A DNA stretch of 64,000 nt from Tomitella cavernea (lineage in GTDB: Bacteria > Actinomycetota > Actinomycetes > Mycobacteriales > Mycobacteriaceae). This document shows positions 11,038 to 19,944 of this stretch, in pieces. The notes under the pieces were generated by a model, which was not told the DNA's origin, did no database searches, and saw only the letters and a list, made by a program, of their open reading frames with translations. Position 1 is the stretch's first letter. Each line of letters starts with the position of its first letter. The stretch spans positions 32,199 to 96,198 of the forward strand of contig NZ_JAENKO010000008.1 of assembly GCF_016599145.1 (NCBI RefSeq). The letters run 5' to 3'. The position numbers were made by a program, and so were the translations under genes.

Positions 11038-11961
11038 ATGTATCGACGTCGATCGGCCGGCAGGACGGCCGCGAAGGCGGGGGTGGGGTTCGCGACGATG
11101 GCGCTCGCCGGCGCCGCGGCGGTGGCGCTGCCTGAGGCTGCCGGAGCGGCCCCGCTGCCCGAGAACTGCACCTCGTACACGCCGCCGTTCGCCGCGACGC
11201 GGGTGGTGTGCGAGTTCGACTACACCGGCGCGGCGCAGACCTTCCACGTGCCCGACGGGGTGAGCGAGCTCGACGTGACGGCGGTCGGGGGGCAAGGGGG
11301 TGCAAGCAGCAACGCGAAGGGAGGGGTTGGTGCGAAGGTGTCAGGTACTGTCGACGTCGATTCCGGCACCGACGTCAATGTGATGGTGGCAGGAGATGGG
11401 GGCCTGCCTGGTGGTGGATTCAATGGTGGTGGCGAAGGGGGTCCGGATCCGGCTCACATTACCGACTACTACGGCGGCGGTGGCGGCGGAGCGTCGGATA
11501 TTCGTACGAGCAGTGCGCTTGACTCGAGATTGATTGTCGCGGCGGGTGGCGGCGGTGGTGGCAACTATCGCAACGGCGGCGATGCCGGCCGGCCCGGTGG
11601 TGGGGATGGCGGCGGTCAGCCTGGCTCCATGACTTCGGGGGGCGCTGGAGGTGGGAATGTGAATATCGGCAATCCGGGCAGCAAGGGTGTCGGCGGCGAC
11701 GGAATACACCTCAATGGAGCCTGGCCGTCGTCAGGCGGGGGCGGCGGCGGATTCTTCGGCGGTGGTGGCGGAGGTGTTTCCGACACCGAGCTTTACGGCG
11801 GCGGCGGGGGCGGCGGCTCGTCGCTGGTGCCCGGAGGCGGCTCGATGACCCTTGCCGGCGAGGACGAGGCGCCGTCAGTGACCATCTCCTACACGATCTG
11901 CACCGGTTCGGTGTGCCAGATGGCCGGGAGCCTGGGGAATCTCTTCGGTTCGCTCAGCTGA
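11038..11961 (+). CDS. Secreted glycine-rich protein
   Basis: 307 residues from ATG 11038, with GGGGAG 6 nt upstream. A signal peptide (about 1-37, basic start, Ala-rich core, cleavage near AGA/AP) is followed by a module with two cysteines. A long Gly-rich region (about 85-275) has runs of 5-7 Gly and the recurring pattern GGGGGGASD / AAGGGGGGNY / GGGGGGSSL, and a short C-terminal tail contains two further cysteines. The pattern resembles the glycine-rich domain of ALK-type and bacterial extracellular glycine-rich proteins. It is probably a surface or matrix protein of unknown function. Codons in the Gly-rich part are less GC-biased than the neighbours. Confidence 0.75.
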   Translation: MYRRRSAGRTAAKAGVGFATMALAGAAAVALPEAAGAAPLPENCTSYTPPFAATRVVCEFDYTGAAQTFHVPDGVSELDVTAVGGQGGASSNAKGGVGAKVSGTVDVDSGTDVNVMVAGDGGLPGGGFNGGGEGGPDPAHITDYYGGGGGGASDIRTSSALDSRLIVAAGGGGGGNYRNGGDAGRPGGGDGGGQPGSMTSGGAGGGNVNIGNPGSKGVGGDGIHLNGAWPSSGGGGGGFFGGGGGGVSDTELYGGGGGGGSSLVPGGGSMTLAGEDEAPSVTISYTICTGSVCQMAGSLGNLFGSLS

Positions 11962-11980
11962 CAGGATGGACACCGCCGCT

Positions 11981-12037
11981 CGATCAAGCGATCCGGGTAC
12001 TTCGCAGCGCCCCGGATGTACCCGGATTGCTTGATCG
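11981..12037. repeat. Long inverted repeat (20-bp arms) between the glycine-rich gene and pfkA
   Basis: Arm 11981-12000 (cgatcaagcgatccgggtac) is the inverse complement of 12018-12037 except for one G-T position, with a 17-nt loop. It starts 20 nt after the stop codon at 11961 and ends 68 nt before the pfkA start. It could be a rho-independent-like terminator without a T-run, or a small repeat element. Confidence 0.6.
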
Positions 12038-12105
12038 GCACGCCGGTGCGCGATTCCGCCGACCGCAACCGTGCCGCGCTGGCAGGCTGGGTGCCGGAGG
12101 TGGTC

Positions 12106-13146
12106 ATGGCCATGCGTATCGGAATCCTCACCGGCGGAGGCGACTGCCCTGGCCTCAACGCCGCGATCCGCGGCATCACCCGGTCGGCGCTCGACCAGTA
12201 CGGGTCGACGGTGGTCGGCTTCCATGACGGCTGGCGCGGCCTGCTCACCGATAGCCGCAGGGAGATGTCCGGCGGCCAGCGGCTGGACCGCATCCTGCCG
12301 CGCGGGGGCACCATCCTGGGTACGGCGAGGGTGCATCCGGAGCGGCTCCGGGCCGGGCTGGGCGACATCCGCGCCACGCTCGAACGCAACCGGATCGACG
12401 CACTGATCCCCATCGGCGGCGAGGGCACGCTCAAGGCCGCCCGGTGGCTCTCGGACGAGGGGGTCCCGGTGGTGGGCGTGCCCAAGACCATCGACAACGA
12501 CATCGGCGGCACCGACTACACCTTCGGGTTCGACACCGCGGTGTCGATCGCCACCGACGCGATGGACCGCCTGCACACCACTGCCGAATCGCATCGGCGG
12601 GTCATGCTCGTCGAGGTGATGGGCCGGCACACCGGGTGGATCGCGCTCCGCGCGGGCATCGCCACCGGCGCGCACATCATCACCATCCCCGAGGACCCGT
12701 TCGACATCGACGAGATCTGCGGGCTGATCCGGGCCCGCTTCGAGCGCGGGGACCGGCACGTGATCGGCGTCGTCGCCGAGGGTTCGGTCCCGCGCGAGGG
12801 CAGCGGGATGGCGCTGCGCGACGGCGGCGTCGACGAGTACGGGCACGAGATCTTCACCGGTGCGGCCGCGCAGATGGCCCCGCTCATCGAGCGGGCGGCC
12901 GGCGTGGAGGTGCGCACCACCGTGCTCGGCTACATCCAGCGCGGCGGCACGCCCAGTTCCTACGACCGGGTGCTGGCCAGCCGCCTCGGCGCGCACGCGG
13001 CGCGCGCGGTGCACGAGGGCCGCTTCGGGACGATGGCGGCGGTACGGGGCACGCGGATGGAACTGACCCCGTTGGCGGAGGCGGTGCGCGAGCTCAAGAC
13101 GGTGCCGCTGGAGCTGTATCGGGAGGCGCGGATCTTCTTCGGCTGA
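12106..13146 (+). CDS. pfkA: ATP/pyrophosphate-dependent 6-phosphofructokinase
   Basis: 346 residues. The start ATG 12106 has GGAGG 5 nt upstream; ATG 12112 ([17 protein letters not shown]) is the start usual in mycobacteria and is only two codons later. Visible signatures are the nucleotide-binding GGDCPGLN, the catalytic PKTIDNDI loop with the TIDND aspartates, and MGRHTGW. The enzyme phosphorylates fructose 6-phosphate in glycolysis. The residue after the GGD motif and the PIGGEGT segment place it in the group that often has a Gly at the ATP/PPi-deciding position, so the phosphoryl donor is not certain. It lies between gatA and gatB, as in related genomes. Confidence 0.93.
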   Translation: MAMRIGILTGGGDCPGLNAAIRGITRSALDQYGSTVVGFHDGWRGLLTDSRREMSGGQRLDRILPRGGTILGTARVHPERLRAGLGDIRATLERNRIDALIPIGGEGTLKAARWLSDEGVPVVGVPKTIDNDIGGTDYTFGFDTAVSIATDAMDRLHTTAESHRRVMLVEVMGRHTGWIALRAGIATGAHIITIPEDPFDIDEICGLIRARFERGDRHVIGVVAEGSVPREGSGMALRDGGVDEYGHEIFTGAAAQMAPLIERAAGVEVRTTVLGYIQRGGTPSSYDRVLASRLGAHAARAVHEGRFGTMAAVRGTRMELTPLAEAVRELKTVPLELYREARIFFG

Positions 13147-13207
13147 GCGCGCGGGCAGCGCCGTGGGGGAGGGCGCGCCCGGTAGCCGGAGGGCGCCGCC
13201 GGGTGAA

Positions 13208-13213
13208 TAGACT
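13208..13213 (+). promoter_or_regulatory. Putative -10 box (TAGACT) of gatB
   Basis: TAGACT with a 6-nt gap to the gatB ATG at 13220, consistent with a leaderless transcript. Inferred. Confidence 0.4.
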
Positions 13214-13219
13214 CGGGCC

Positions 13220-14728
13220 ATGACTGCAGCCACCGCCGCCAAGCTCATGTCCTACGACGACGTGATCGGACGCTTCGACCCGGTCCTGGGCATGGAGGTC
13301 CACGTGGAGCTGGGCACCGCCACCAAGATGTTCTGCGGGTGCCCCACCGCGTTCGGTGCCGCACCGAACACCCAGGTGTGCCCGGTGTGCTTGGCGCTTC
13401 CGGGGGCGCTGCCGGTGGTCAACGACAAGGCCGTGGAGATGGCCGTGCGCATCGGTCTGGCGCTGAACTGCTCGATCACGCCGTGGGGCCGGTTCGCGCG
13501 CAAGAACTACTTCTACCCCGACCAGCCGAAGAACTACCAGATCTCGCAGTACGACGAGCCCATCGCCACCGAGGGGGTCCTCGACGTGGTGCTCGACGAC
13601 GGCGAGACGTTCCGTGTGGAGATCGAGCGCGCCCACATGGAAGAGGACACCGGCAAGCTCACGCACGTCGGCGGCGAGACCGGGCGCATCCACGGGGCCA
13701 GCCATTCGCTCATCGACTACAACCGCGCCGGCGTGCCGCTGGTGGAGATCGTCACCAAACCCGTCGTCGGTGCCGGCGAGCGCGCGCCGGAGGTGGCGCG
13801 CGCCTACGTGACGGCGCTGCGTGACCTGCTCAAGGCGCTCGAGGTCTCGGACGTCCGCATGGACCAGGGTTCGCTGCGCTGCGACGCCAACGTGTCGTTG
13901 ATGGGCAAGGGTGCCGCAGAGTTCGGCACGCGCACGGAGACGAAGAACGTCAACTCGCTCAAGTCGGTGGAGGTGGCGGTGCGTTACGAGATGCGCCGCC
14001 AGGGCGCGGTGCTCGCCGGTGGCGGCGAAGTGACCCAGGAGACCCGCCACTTCCAGGAGGCCGACGGCAGCACCCGCCAGGGCCGCCGCAAGGAGACGGC
14101 GGAGGACTACCGCTACTTCCCGGAACCCGACCTGCAGCCCGTCGCCCCCGACGCCGCCTGGGTGGAGGAGCTGCGAGCGACGCTGCCGGAGATGCCGTGG
14201 CTGCGCCGGGCCCGCATCCAGGAGCAGTGGGGGCTCTCGGCGGAGGAGATGCGTGACCTCGTCAACGCCGGCGCGCTCGACCTCATCGCGGCCACGGCGG
14301 ATGCCGGCGCCCCCGCGGACGCGGCCCGCTCGTGGTGGGTGTCCTACCTGAGTCAACAGGCCAATGCCCGGGGCACGGAGCTCGCGGAGCTGCCGATCAC
14401 CCCGGTGCAGGTGGCGGAGGTGATCGGCCTGGTGGCCGACGGCAAGCTCACGAACAAGCTGGCACGCCAGGTGGTCGACGGCGTGCTGGCGGGCGAGGGC
14501 GGCCCCGCGCAGGTGATGGCCGACCGCGGCCTCGAGGTGGTGCGTGACGACGATGCCCTGCAGAAGGCGGTCGACGCGGCGCTCGCCGCCAATCCGGACA
14601 TCGTCGAGAAGATCAAGGGCGGCAAGGTGAAGGCTGCGGGCAAGATCGTCGGCGACGTCATGAAGGCCACGCGCGGCCAGGCCGACCCGGCGCGCGTCCA
14701 GGAGCTCGTCCTCGCGGCCTGCTCCTGA
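13220..14728 (+). CDS. gatB: Glu-tRNA(Gln)/Asp-tRNA(Asn) amidotransferase subunit B
   Basis: 502 residues with the GatB kinase-like catalytic core: [19 protein letters not shown] with cysteine ligands, [15 protein letters not shown], the signature [17 protein letters not shown], and a C-terminal helical YqeY-like tail (about 350-500) that grips tRNA. It activates the gamma-carboxyl of Glu-tRNA(Gln) with ATP and adds ammonia delivered from GatA. It is complete and ATG-initiated, just after a TAGACT promoter box, so it may be expressed separately from gatCA. Confidence 0.97.
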   Translation: MTAATAAKLMSYDDVIGRFDPVLGMEVHVELGTATKMFCGCPTAFGAAPNTQVCPVCLALPGALPVVNDKAVEMAVRIGLALNCSITPWGRFARKNYFYPDQPKNYQISQYDEPIATEGVLDVVLDDGETFRVEIERAHMEEDTGKLTHVGGETGRIHGASHSLIDYNRAGVPLVEIVTKPVVGAGERAPEVARAYVTALRDLLKALEVSDVRMDQGSLRCDANVSLMGKGAAEFGTRTETKNVNSLKSVEVAVRYEMRRQGAVLAGGGEVTQETRHFQEADGSTRQGRRKETAEDYRYFPEPDLQPVAPDAAWVEELRATLPEMPWLRRARIQEQWGLSAEEMRDLVNAGALDLIAATADAGAPADAARSWWVSYLSQQANARGTELAELPITPVQVAEVIGLVADGKLTNKLARQVVDGVLAGEGGPAQVMADRGLEVVRDDDALQKAVDAALAANPDIVEKIKGGKVKAAGKIVGDVMKATRGQADPARVQELVLAACS

Positions 14729-14755
14729 GCGCCGGCGGCGCCCGCCGCCTCCGCG

Positions 14756-15922
14756 TCAGACCCGGCTGCCCCCGCCGCCGGCGAACGGGATGACCACCAC
14801 CCGGTCGTCGGTGGCCACCGCGCCGCCCGAGGACTTGTTGACCGTCGCGCCCCAGATGGTGCCGTCGCCGGCGATGAGCGCCGCGCCGAAGTGACCGTAC
14901 TTGTCCTCGGCGAGCACCAGCGGGTCGCCCGTGACTGCGCCGCTCTCCTTGCTCACGGTCACCGCGGCGACGGACTTCGCGCCGTCGAGGGCGGTGACCA
15001 CGGTGCCGTCCGCGGCCGCGCAGCCGCCGACCCCCGGCTTGTCCGGCCACGACCACACGAGGGTGGGCGTCGAGCCGTCCGCGGCGATCCGCTGCAGCCG
15101 GTCCATTGTCGGCGCACGGTCGGTGATCCACAGCGCGCCGGTCTGCGGATCGCGGCACAACCCGCCCGCAGCGCCGAACCCGGCGGCGACCACTGCCGGA
15201 TTCCGTGCTCCCGGCGCAGGGTCCTGCACGCGCAGCAGTTTTCCGGAAAGGGACGCCGGATCGGCGCCGCCGCCCGCGTCGCCGGTGAGGACCGTCAGCT
15301 GGCGGGGCTCGGTGAATGCCAGGTCGCCAGCGTTGCCGGTGGGCCCCTTGGGGATCCCCGTGAGGATGGGCTTGGGTGCGTCGCCCTGGGTGAAGCGGAC
15401 CACACGGTTGTCCTGCGGCGTGGTGATGTAGGCGTAGACGAGGTGGTCCTCGGCGAACGTGGGCGACAGTGCAAGCCCGGTGAGCCCGCCGTCGCCGGCC
15501 GGGTCGACGGGGATGCGTGCGAACTCGGTGGGGTCGCCGTCGCGCGGGACTGCCATGATCCGCCCCGTGGTCCGCTCGGCGACGAGCGCGGTGCGACCGT
15601 CCGGCAGCATCGCCATGGCCCCGGTGGTGTCGAGGCAGGTGGCGATTACCGACGGGTCGGGGTCGTCGCATGGGCCGGCGGGCGGCGGCGGGGTAGGGCT
15701 CTGCCCCGGCGGCGGGGGCGGCTGCGGCGCCTGCCCGGGGGGCGGCCGGTCCGGTTCGATCCCCGCGCCGGACACGGTCTCCGGAACGGCGTGGAACGGT
15801 GCGGTCTCCGCGCCGCCGAAGCGCGCGCAACCGGTGAGCAGCCCCACCGCCGCGGCGGCCGCGGCGGCCCCCGTGGCCACCGACCTCAAGGTCCGCAGGC
15901 GCGTCGACGAGTTCCACTCCAC
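14756..15922 (-). CDS. lppZ: LppZ-like lipoprotein, PQQ-dependent sugar/sorbosone dehydrogenase fold
   Basis: 388 residues from GTG 15922. The lipobox LLTGC puts the lipid-modified Cys at position 31, so the protein is anchored outside the membrane. A Pro-rich linker (about 55-80) leads to a six-bladed beta-propeller of the glucose/sorbosone dehydrogenase family (AMAMLPDGRTALVAER, ...GNAGDLAFTEPRQLTVLTGD..., GGLCRDPQTGALWITDR). M. tuberculosis LppZ (Rv3006) occupies the same place. Catalysis is not proven for that family member, and the substrate is unknown. An in-frame opening extends to 16048, but the lipobox geometry supports 15922. It is divergent from doxX. Confidence 0.82.
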   Translation of the reverse strand: MEWNSSTRLRTLRSVATGAAAAAAAVGLLTGCARFGGAETAPFHAVPETVSGAGIEPDRPPPGQAPQPPPPPGQSPTPPPPAGPCDDPDPSVIATCLDTTGAMAMLPDGRTALVAERTTGRIMAVPRDGDPTEFARIPVDPAGDGGLTGLALSPTFAEDHLVYAYITTPQDNRVVRFTQGDAPKPILTGIPKGPTGNAGDLAFTEPRQLTVLTGDAGGGADPASLSGKLLRVQDPAPGARNPAVVAAGFGAAGGLCRDPQTGALWITDRAPTMDRLQRIAADGSTPTLVWSWPDKPGVGGCAAADGTVVTALDGAKSVAAVTVSKESGAVTGDPLVLAEDKYGHFGAALIAGDGTIWGATVNKSSGGAVATDDRVVVIPFAGGGGSRV

Positions 15923-16023
15923 GCCCGCCAACCTTACGGAACCCCCGGCGATCGGGCCCGTGCCGGGCCGTCGGCCGCCCGCCACGCCCTCGCGAGGTCC
16001 CCGACGGGGGCGTGCGCCCGTTC

Positions 16024-16029
16024 TAGTGT
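16024..16029 (+). promoter_or_regulatory. Putative -10 box (TAGTGT) of the DoxX gene
   Basis: TAGTGT is followed after 6 nt by the GTG at 16036, a leaderless layout. Inferred. Confidence 0.4.
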
Positions 16030-16035
16030 GGGGCT

Positions 16036-17010
16036 GTGAACGACGCATCCCGGCCGTCAGACGGCAACGACGCAGGCGATTTTCCGGCCACCGGCGGCTC
16101 CGCGCCGCAGCAGCCGCAGCAGGGCGGCGCCCGGACGGGGGCCGCGACGCACGAGAGCGGTGCGGACACCTCGGCGATGGGCGTGGGCACCAGCCCGTTC
16201 GACGAACCCACCGGCGAGTTCCCGCCGGCCACGGGCGGCCCCGGGTGGAGCGGTATCGGTGGGGACGAGCCGGATCCGGAGACCCGGGTGATCCCGCACA
16301 GGCAGGTGATCAGCCGCGAGGACGACGTGTTCGGCCCCGGCGGGGACGAGCAGCAGACCACGCGCATCCCCTCGTACGAGGAACTGAGCACGGGGGCGCC
16401 GGACCCCGCCCGGCGCGAACCCGCCGACATCGCCGCCGCGATGGACCAGGCGCTGACGGACTCCCCGGCGAAGGCCAAGCGCGGCACCCTCGACATCGGC
16501 CTGCTGGTGATCCGCGTGGTGCTCGGCGGCATCCTGTTCGCCCACGGGTTGCAGAAGCTCACCGGCAATTGGGGCGGCCCCGACCTGGACGGGTTCCGCA
16601 CCGTCCTGGAGTCCGGCGGCTTCAACTACGCGCACGCGCTCTCGATCGCGGGCCCTGTCGGCGAGGTGGTCGTGGGTGCGCTGCTGGTGGTGGGGTTCCT
16701 CACGCCGCTGGCGGCCGCGGGCGCGGTGGCGATCCTCATCAACGCGTGGTGCTTCATGCAGGCGTCGACGCCGGGCCTGCAGTTCTTCACGAACCAATCC
16801 GGGGCGGCCGGCTCGGGCGTGGAGTTCGAGACGATGCTGCTCGCCGCGGCCGTGGGCATCACCCTCACCGGCGCGGGCCTCCTGTCGCTGGATGTCAAGC
16901 GCGGGTGGACGAGGCGGCCGTTCCTCGGCTCGTTCGCGTTCCTCCTGCTCGGCGTCGCGGCGGGCGTGGTGATCTGGGTGGTCTTCAACGGGGCCAACCC
17001 CTTCGCCTGA
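16036..17010 (+). CDS. DoxX family membrane protein
   Basis: 324 residues. The first about 145 are hydrophilic and disordered, rich in Pro, Gly, Asp and Thr. The rest is a DoxX domain with four membrane helices, including LDIGLLVIRVVLGGILFAHG with the conserved HGLQKL, and VGEVVVGALLVVGFLTPLAA. The mycobacterial counterpart (Rv3005c) works with SodA and a thiosulfate sulfurtransferase in a membrane oxidoreductase complex that counters oxidative stress. The same role is possible here but neither partner is in this window. A strong hairpin follows (17067-17098). Confidence 0.87.
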   Translation: MNDASRPSDGNDAGDFPATGGSAPQQPQQGGARTGAATHESGADTSAMGVGTSPFDEPTGEFPPATGGPGWSGIGGDEPDPETRVIPHRQVISREDDVFGPGGDEQQTTRIPSYEELSTGAPDPARREPADIAAAMDQALTDSPAKAKRGTLDIGLLVIRVVLGGILFAHGLQKLTGNWGGPDLDGFRTVLESGGFNYAHALSIAGPVGEVVVGALLVVGFLTPLAAAGAVAILINAWCFMQASTPGLQFFTNQSGAAGSGVEFETMLLAAAVGITLTGAGLLSLDVKRGWTRRPFLGSFAFLLLGVAAGVVIWVVFNGANPFA

Positions 17011-17066
17011 CGGCCGGCGCATCCCCGGAGCGGCGGCGACGCCCGGGGCCTGAGGCCTGAGAAGCG

Positions 17067-17098
17067 GCGACGCCCTTCCCCGCGGGGAAGGGCGTCGC
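17067..17098. terminator. Bidirectional hairpin terminator between doxX and ilvD
   Basis: Perfect 15-bp stem GCGACGCCCTTCCCC / GGGGAAGGGCGTCGC with a 2-nt loop, in the convergent gap between the doxX and ilvD stops. No T-run, as usual for actinomycetes. Confidence 0.75.
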
Positions 17099-17140
17099 GC
17101 TGGTGTCCCGTGCTGTCATCGGCGTCCCGGCGCCGGTGCC

Positions 17141-18982
17141 TCAGTCGACGACGCGCACCGCGCCCTTATCGGCCGACGAGGCCATTTTGGCGTAGGCGCG
17201 CAGCGCCTTGGTGACCGTCCGCTCGCGGCCGACGGGCGTCCACGGCTGTTCCGCGGCCTCCATCGCCTCGCGGCGGCGGGCCAGCTCTTCGTCGGCGACG
17301 AGCACCTCGAGCGTGCGGGAGGCGACGTCGATGCGGATCCGATCACCGTTCTCGATCAGGCCGATGGCGCCGCCGGCCGCCGCCTCGGGGGAGACGTGGC
17401 CGATGGAAAGCCCCGAGGTGCCGCCGGAGAAGCGGCCGTCGGTGATGAGCGCGCACACCTTGCCCAGGCCGAGCCCCTTGAGGAACGACGTGGGGTGCAG
17501 CATCTCCTGCATGCCCGGGCCGCCTGCGGGGCCTTCGTAGCGCACCACGACCACCTCGCCGGGCGTGATCTTCTTGCTGAGGATCTCGGAGACCGCCTCC
17601 TCCTGCGACTCGACGACGTGCGCAGGCCCGGTGAAGCTGAACAGGTCCTCGTCGATGCCGGCGGTCTTGAGCACCGCACCGTTCTCGGCGATGTTGCCGC
17701 GCAACACGCACAGCCCGCCCTCGGCGGTGTACGCGTGCGCGAGGTCGCGGATGCAGCCGCCCGCAGCGTCGGTGTCGAGTGATGACCACCGGTTGTCGGT
17801 GGAGAACGGGGTGGTGGTGCGCACCCCGCCGGGCGCGGCGTGGAAGATCTCGAGCGCCTCGTCGGTGGCGGTGCCGGAGCGGATGTCCCAAGCGCCCAGC
17901 CATTCGTCGACGGTGGGGGTGTGGACCGTGCTCACGTCCTTGCTGAGCAAGCCCGCCCGGTGCAATTCGCCCAGCAGCGCGGGGATTCCGCCGGCCCGGT
18001 GCACGTCCTCCATGTGGTAGTCGGAGTTGGGCGCCACCTTGGACAGGCACGGCACACGGCGGCTGATGGCATCGATGTCGTCGAGGTCGAAGTCGATCTC
18101 GCCCTCCTGCGCGGCGGCGAGGATGTGCAGCACGGTGTTGGTGGAGCCGCCCATGGCCACGTCCAGCGACATGGCGTTGGCGAAGGCGTCGCGCGAGGCG
18201 ACGGAACGGGGCAGGACGGACTCGTCGTCGCCGCCGTAGTAGCGCTTGGCGATGTCGACGACGGTCCGGCCGGCGTCGGTGAACAGCGCGCGGCGTGCGG
18301 CGTGCGTCGCCAGCGTGGACCCGTTGCCGGGCAGCGCGAGGCCCAGCGCTTCGGTGAGGCAGTTCATGGAGTTGGCGGTGAACATCCCGGAGCAGGACCC
18401 GCAGGTGGGGCAGGCGGACGCCTCGACCTCGGCCAGGCCGGCGTCGTCGACGGCGTCGCTGGCGCTCGCGGAGATCGCGGTGATCAGGTCCGTGGGGGCC
18501 TGGGCCACGCCGTCGACCACCACCGCCTTGCCGGCCTCCATGGGGCCGCCGGAGACGAAGACGGCGGGGATGTTCAGGCGCATCGCGGCGTTGAGCATGC
18601 CGGGCGTGATCTTGTCGCAGTTGGAGATGCACACGAGGGCGTCGGCGGTGTGCGCGTTGACCATGTATTCGACCGAGTCGGCGATGATCTCGCGGCTCGG
18701 CAGCGAGTAGAGCATGCCGCCGTGGCCCATGGCGATGCCGTCGTCCACGGCGATCGTGTTGAACTCCTTGGCCACTCCGCCGGCGGCGCGCACGGCCTCG
18801 GCGACGATCTCTCCGACGTCCTTGAGGTGCACGTGGCCGGGGACGAACTGGGTGTAGGAGTTGGCGATCGCGACGATGGGCTTGCCGAAGTCCGAGTCGG
18901 TCATACCGGTGGCACGCCACAGGGCGCGCGCGCCCGCGGCCCCGCGGCCGGCGGTGGTGGTTCTGGAGCGGAGTGGTGGCAT
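17141..18982 (-). CDS. ilvD: Dihydroxy-acid dehydratase
   Basis: 613 residues, full family length, from ATG 18982 with GAGG upstream. Iron-sulfur ligands are visible: C122 in [10 protein letters not shown], and C194/C197 in [15 protein letters not shown]. The catalytic C-terminal segment [19 protein letters not shown] contains the active-site Ser. It dehydrates 2,3-dihydroxy-isovalerate and -methylvalerate in valine and isoleucine synthesis. It lies 82 bp downstream of the PH-domain gene on the same strand, divergent as a group from ilvBNC, so the whole common ilv pathway is within 7 kb. Confidence 0.97.
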   Translation of the reverse strand: MPPLRSRTTTAGRGAAGARALWRATGMTDSDFGKPIVAIANSYTQFVPGHVHLKDVGEIVAEAVRAAGGVAKEFNTIAVDDGIAMGHGGMLYSLPSREIIADSVEYMVNAHTADALVCISNCDKITPGMLNAAMRLNIPAVFVSGGPMEAGKAVVVDGVAQAPTDLITAISASASDAVDDAGLAEVEASACPTCGSCSGMFTANSMNCLTEALGLALPGNGSTLATHAARRALFTDAGRTVVDIAKRYYGGDDESVLPRSVASRDAFANAMSLDVAMGGSTNTVLHILAAAQEGEIDFDLDDIDAISRRVPCLSKVAPNSDYHMEDVHRAGGIPALLGELHRAGLLSKDVSTVHTPTVDEWLGAWDIRSGTATDEALEIFHAAPGGVRTTTPFSTDNRWSSLDTDAAGGCIRDLAHAYTAEGGLCVLRGNIAENGAVLKTAGIDEDLFSFTGPAHVVESQEEAVSEILSKKITPGEVVVVRYEGPAGGPGMQEMLHPTSFLKGLGLGKVCALITDGRFSGGTSGLSIGHVSPEAAAGGAIGLIENGDRIRIDVASRTLEVLVADEELARRREAMEAAEQPWTPVGRERTVTKALRAYAKMASSADKGAVRVVD

Positions 18983-19064
18983 GCTCGACCTCGTCGTCTC
19001 GTGGCTCGTCGTTCTGGAACCCGGGTCGTCCCGGAACCCGGGGTGTGATTGCCTGCTGCGGAGG

Positions 19065-19592
19065 TTACTCGGGGTCCTCTTCGATCCGGTCGCCGCGGGC
19101 CCGGCCGTCGTCGCCGGGCTCGTCGGCCGGCGACTGCGAGCGCAGCACAGTGGGGTCGGGGAGGCGTCCGCCGCTGGCCTCCGAGACCCGTGGGATGTCG
19201 TTCCAGGTGACGGCGGACAGCCGCACCACCGTCCCGTCCCGCAGATACGCGCGCGCCCAACTGATGCCGAACACCCGGGGGTGCGGGAACACTACGCCGC
19301 GCACCCGGTCCCATGGCACGGTCCGGTGGCCGGTGGTCGTGCGGACCTCCGCACCGGCGGGCGAGACGGTGGTGCGCATGCGCGCCACCCACCACACGAG
19401 GAAGAGCGGGACGAGCAGCAGCCAGCCCGTGTAGGCCGGCCAATTGAGGACGGGGACGAGGATGATGGCGGCCAGGCAGGCGACGGCGAAATAGCCGCTG
19501 CCGGGGATGCGGAACACCACGGAGTCGGCACCGGCGCGGGGCCGTTCGCTCGCCGGGTTATCATCTGGGGGCACGTCATGCGAGGGCGACAC
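19065..19592 (-). CDS. PH domain-containing membrane protein (Cfp6-like)
   Basis: 175 residues from GTG 19592, with a GAGGA ribosome site about 9 nt upstream; an in-frame start at 19640 is possible. Two adjacent hydrophobic helices (about residues 35-70: [31 protein letters not shown]) are followed by a bacterial PH-like domain ([32 protein letters not shown]) and an acidic tail. The position between doxX/ilvD and ilvB matches Cfp6 (Rv3004) of M. tuberculosis. Function is unknown; the domain probably packs against the inner membrane face. Confidence 0.83.
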   Translation of the reverse strand: MSPSHDVPPDDNPASERPRAGADSVVFRIPGSGYFAVACLAAIILVPVLNWPAYTGWLLLVPLFLVWWVARMRTTVSPAGAEVRTTTGHRTVPWDRVRGVVFPHPRVFGISWARAYLRDGTVVRLSAVTWNDIPRVSEASGGRLPDPTVLRSQSPADEPGDDGRARGDRIEEDPE

Positions 19593-19705
19593 GATCCCGA
19601 TCCTCGCATCCCGGCCTCGGGTTCCCTCACCATGGGACACCGCTCGTGCGGGTTCGGTATTCGATCGCGTCCGGCACGCCCGGCCGTCCTCCGATGCCGC
19701 TGGAG

Positions 19706-19735
19706 TTGACTATGCGTCCGCTGCGCGCCTACTGT
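19706..19735 (+). promoter_or_regulatory. Promoter of the ilvBNC leader
   Basis: TTGACT (19706-19711) and TACTGT (19730-19735) are separated by 18 bp. The leader-peptide ATG at 19743 lies 7 nt after the -10 box, so the leader peptide is probably translated from a leaderless transcript. Confidence 0.65.
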
Positions 19736-19742
19736 CTTAGGC

Positions 19743-19790
19743 ATGAAGCACTCGGAATTGCTCGTAATCGGCTGGCGCGTCCAAGCGTGA
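19743..19790 (+). CDS. ilvL: ilvBNC leader peptide ([15 protein letters not shown])
   Basis: A 15-codon open frame ending in TGA at 19788-19790, with the consecutive codons Leu-Leu-Val-Ile at positions 6-9 and a Val at 13. These are the three end products of the pathway encoded downstream. It is followed by a stem-forming segment and then a hairpin with a run of T. This is the design of ribosome-mediated transcription attenuation as known for the ilvBNC leader of Corynebacterium glutamicum. Stalling at scarce charged Leu/Val/Ile tRNA would allow read-through into ilvB. Confidence 0.75.
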   Translation: MKHSELLVIGWRVQA

Positions 19791-19866
19791 ACCGACCAGT
19801 CATCTGAGCCGTTCCCGCTTCGACGCGCCACCCTCGTACAGCAGCTTCTGCTGGCGGGGGTTTTTT
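19773..19866 (+). terminator. Attenuator of the ilvBNC operon
   Basis: TGGCGCGTC (19773-19781, inside the leader frame) pairs with GACGCGCCA (19822-19830). Immediately after, CAGCA/TGCTG and CCC/GGG arms (19831-19860) form a hairpin followed by six T residues (19861-19866), a classical intrinsic terminator rare in this GC-rich genome. About 80 nt separate it from the ilvB start. The exact antiterminator pairing needs folding that I cannot run. Confidence 0.7.
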
Positions 19867-19944
19867 GTTGTCCCCAGCACCGACCACCCACCGTCCCCGC
19901 GCACGGAAACTCTGCGCGGCGGGCCCGACCAGAGGAAGCATGCA

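Noticed and set aside
11300..11850. Glycine-rich repeats considered as a PE_PGRS-type protein
   Set aside because: It has a classical signal peptide and cysteine-containing flanks instead of the PE domain.
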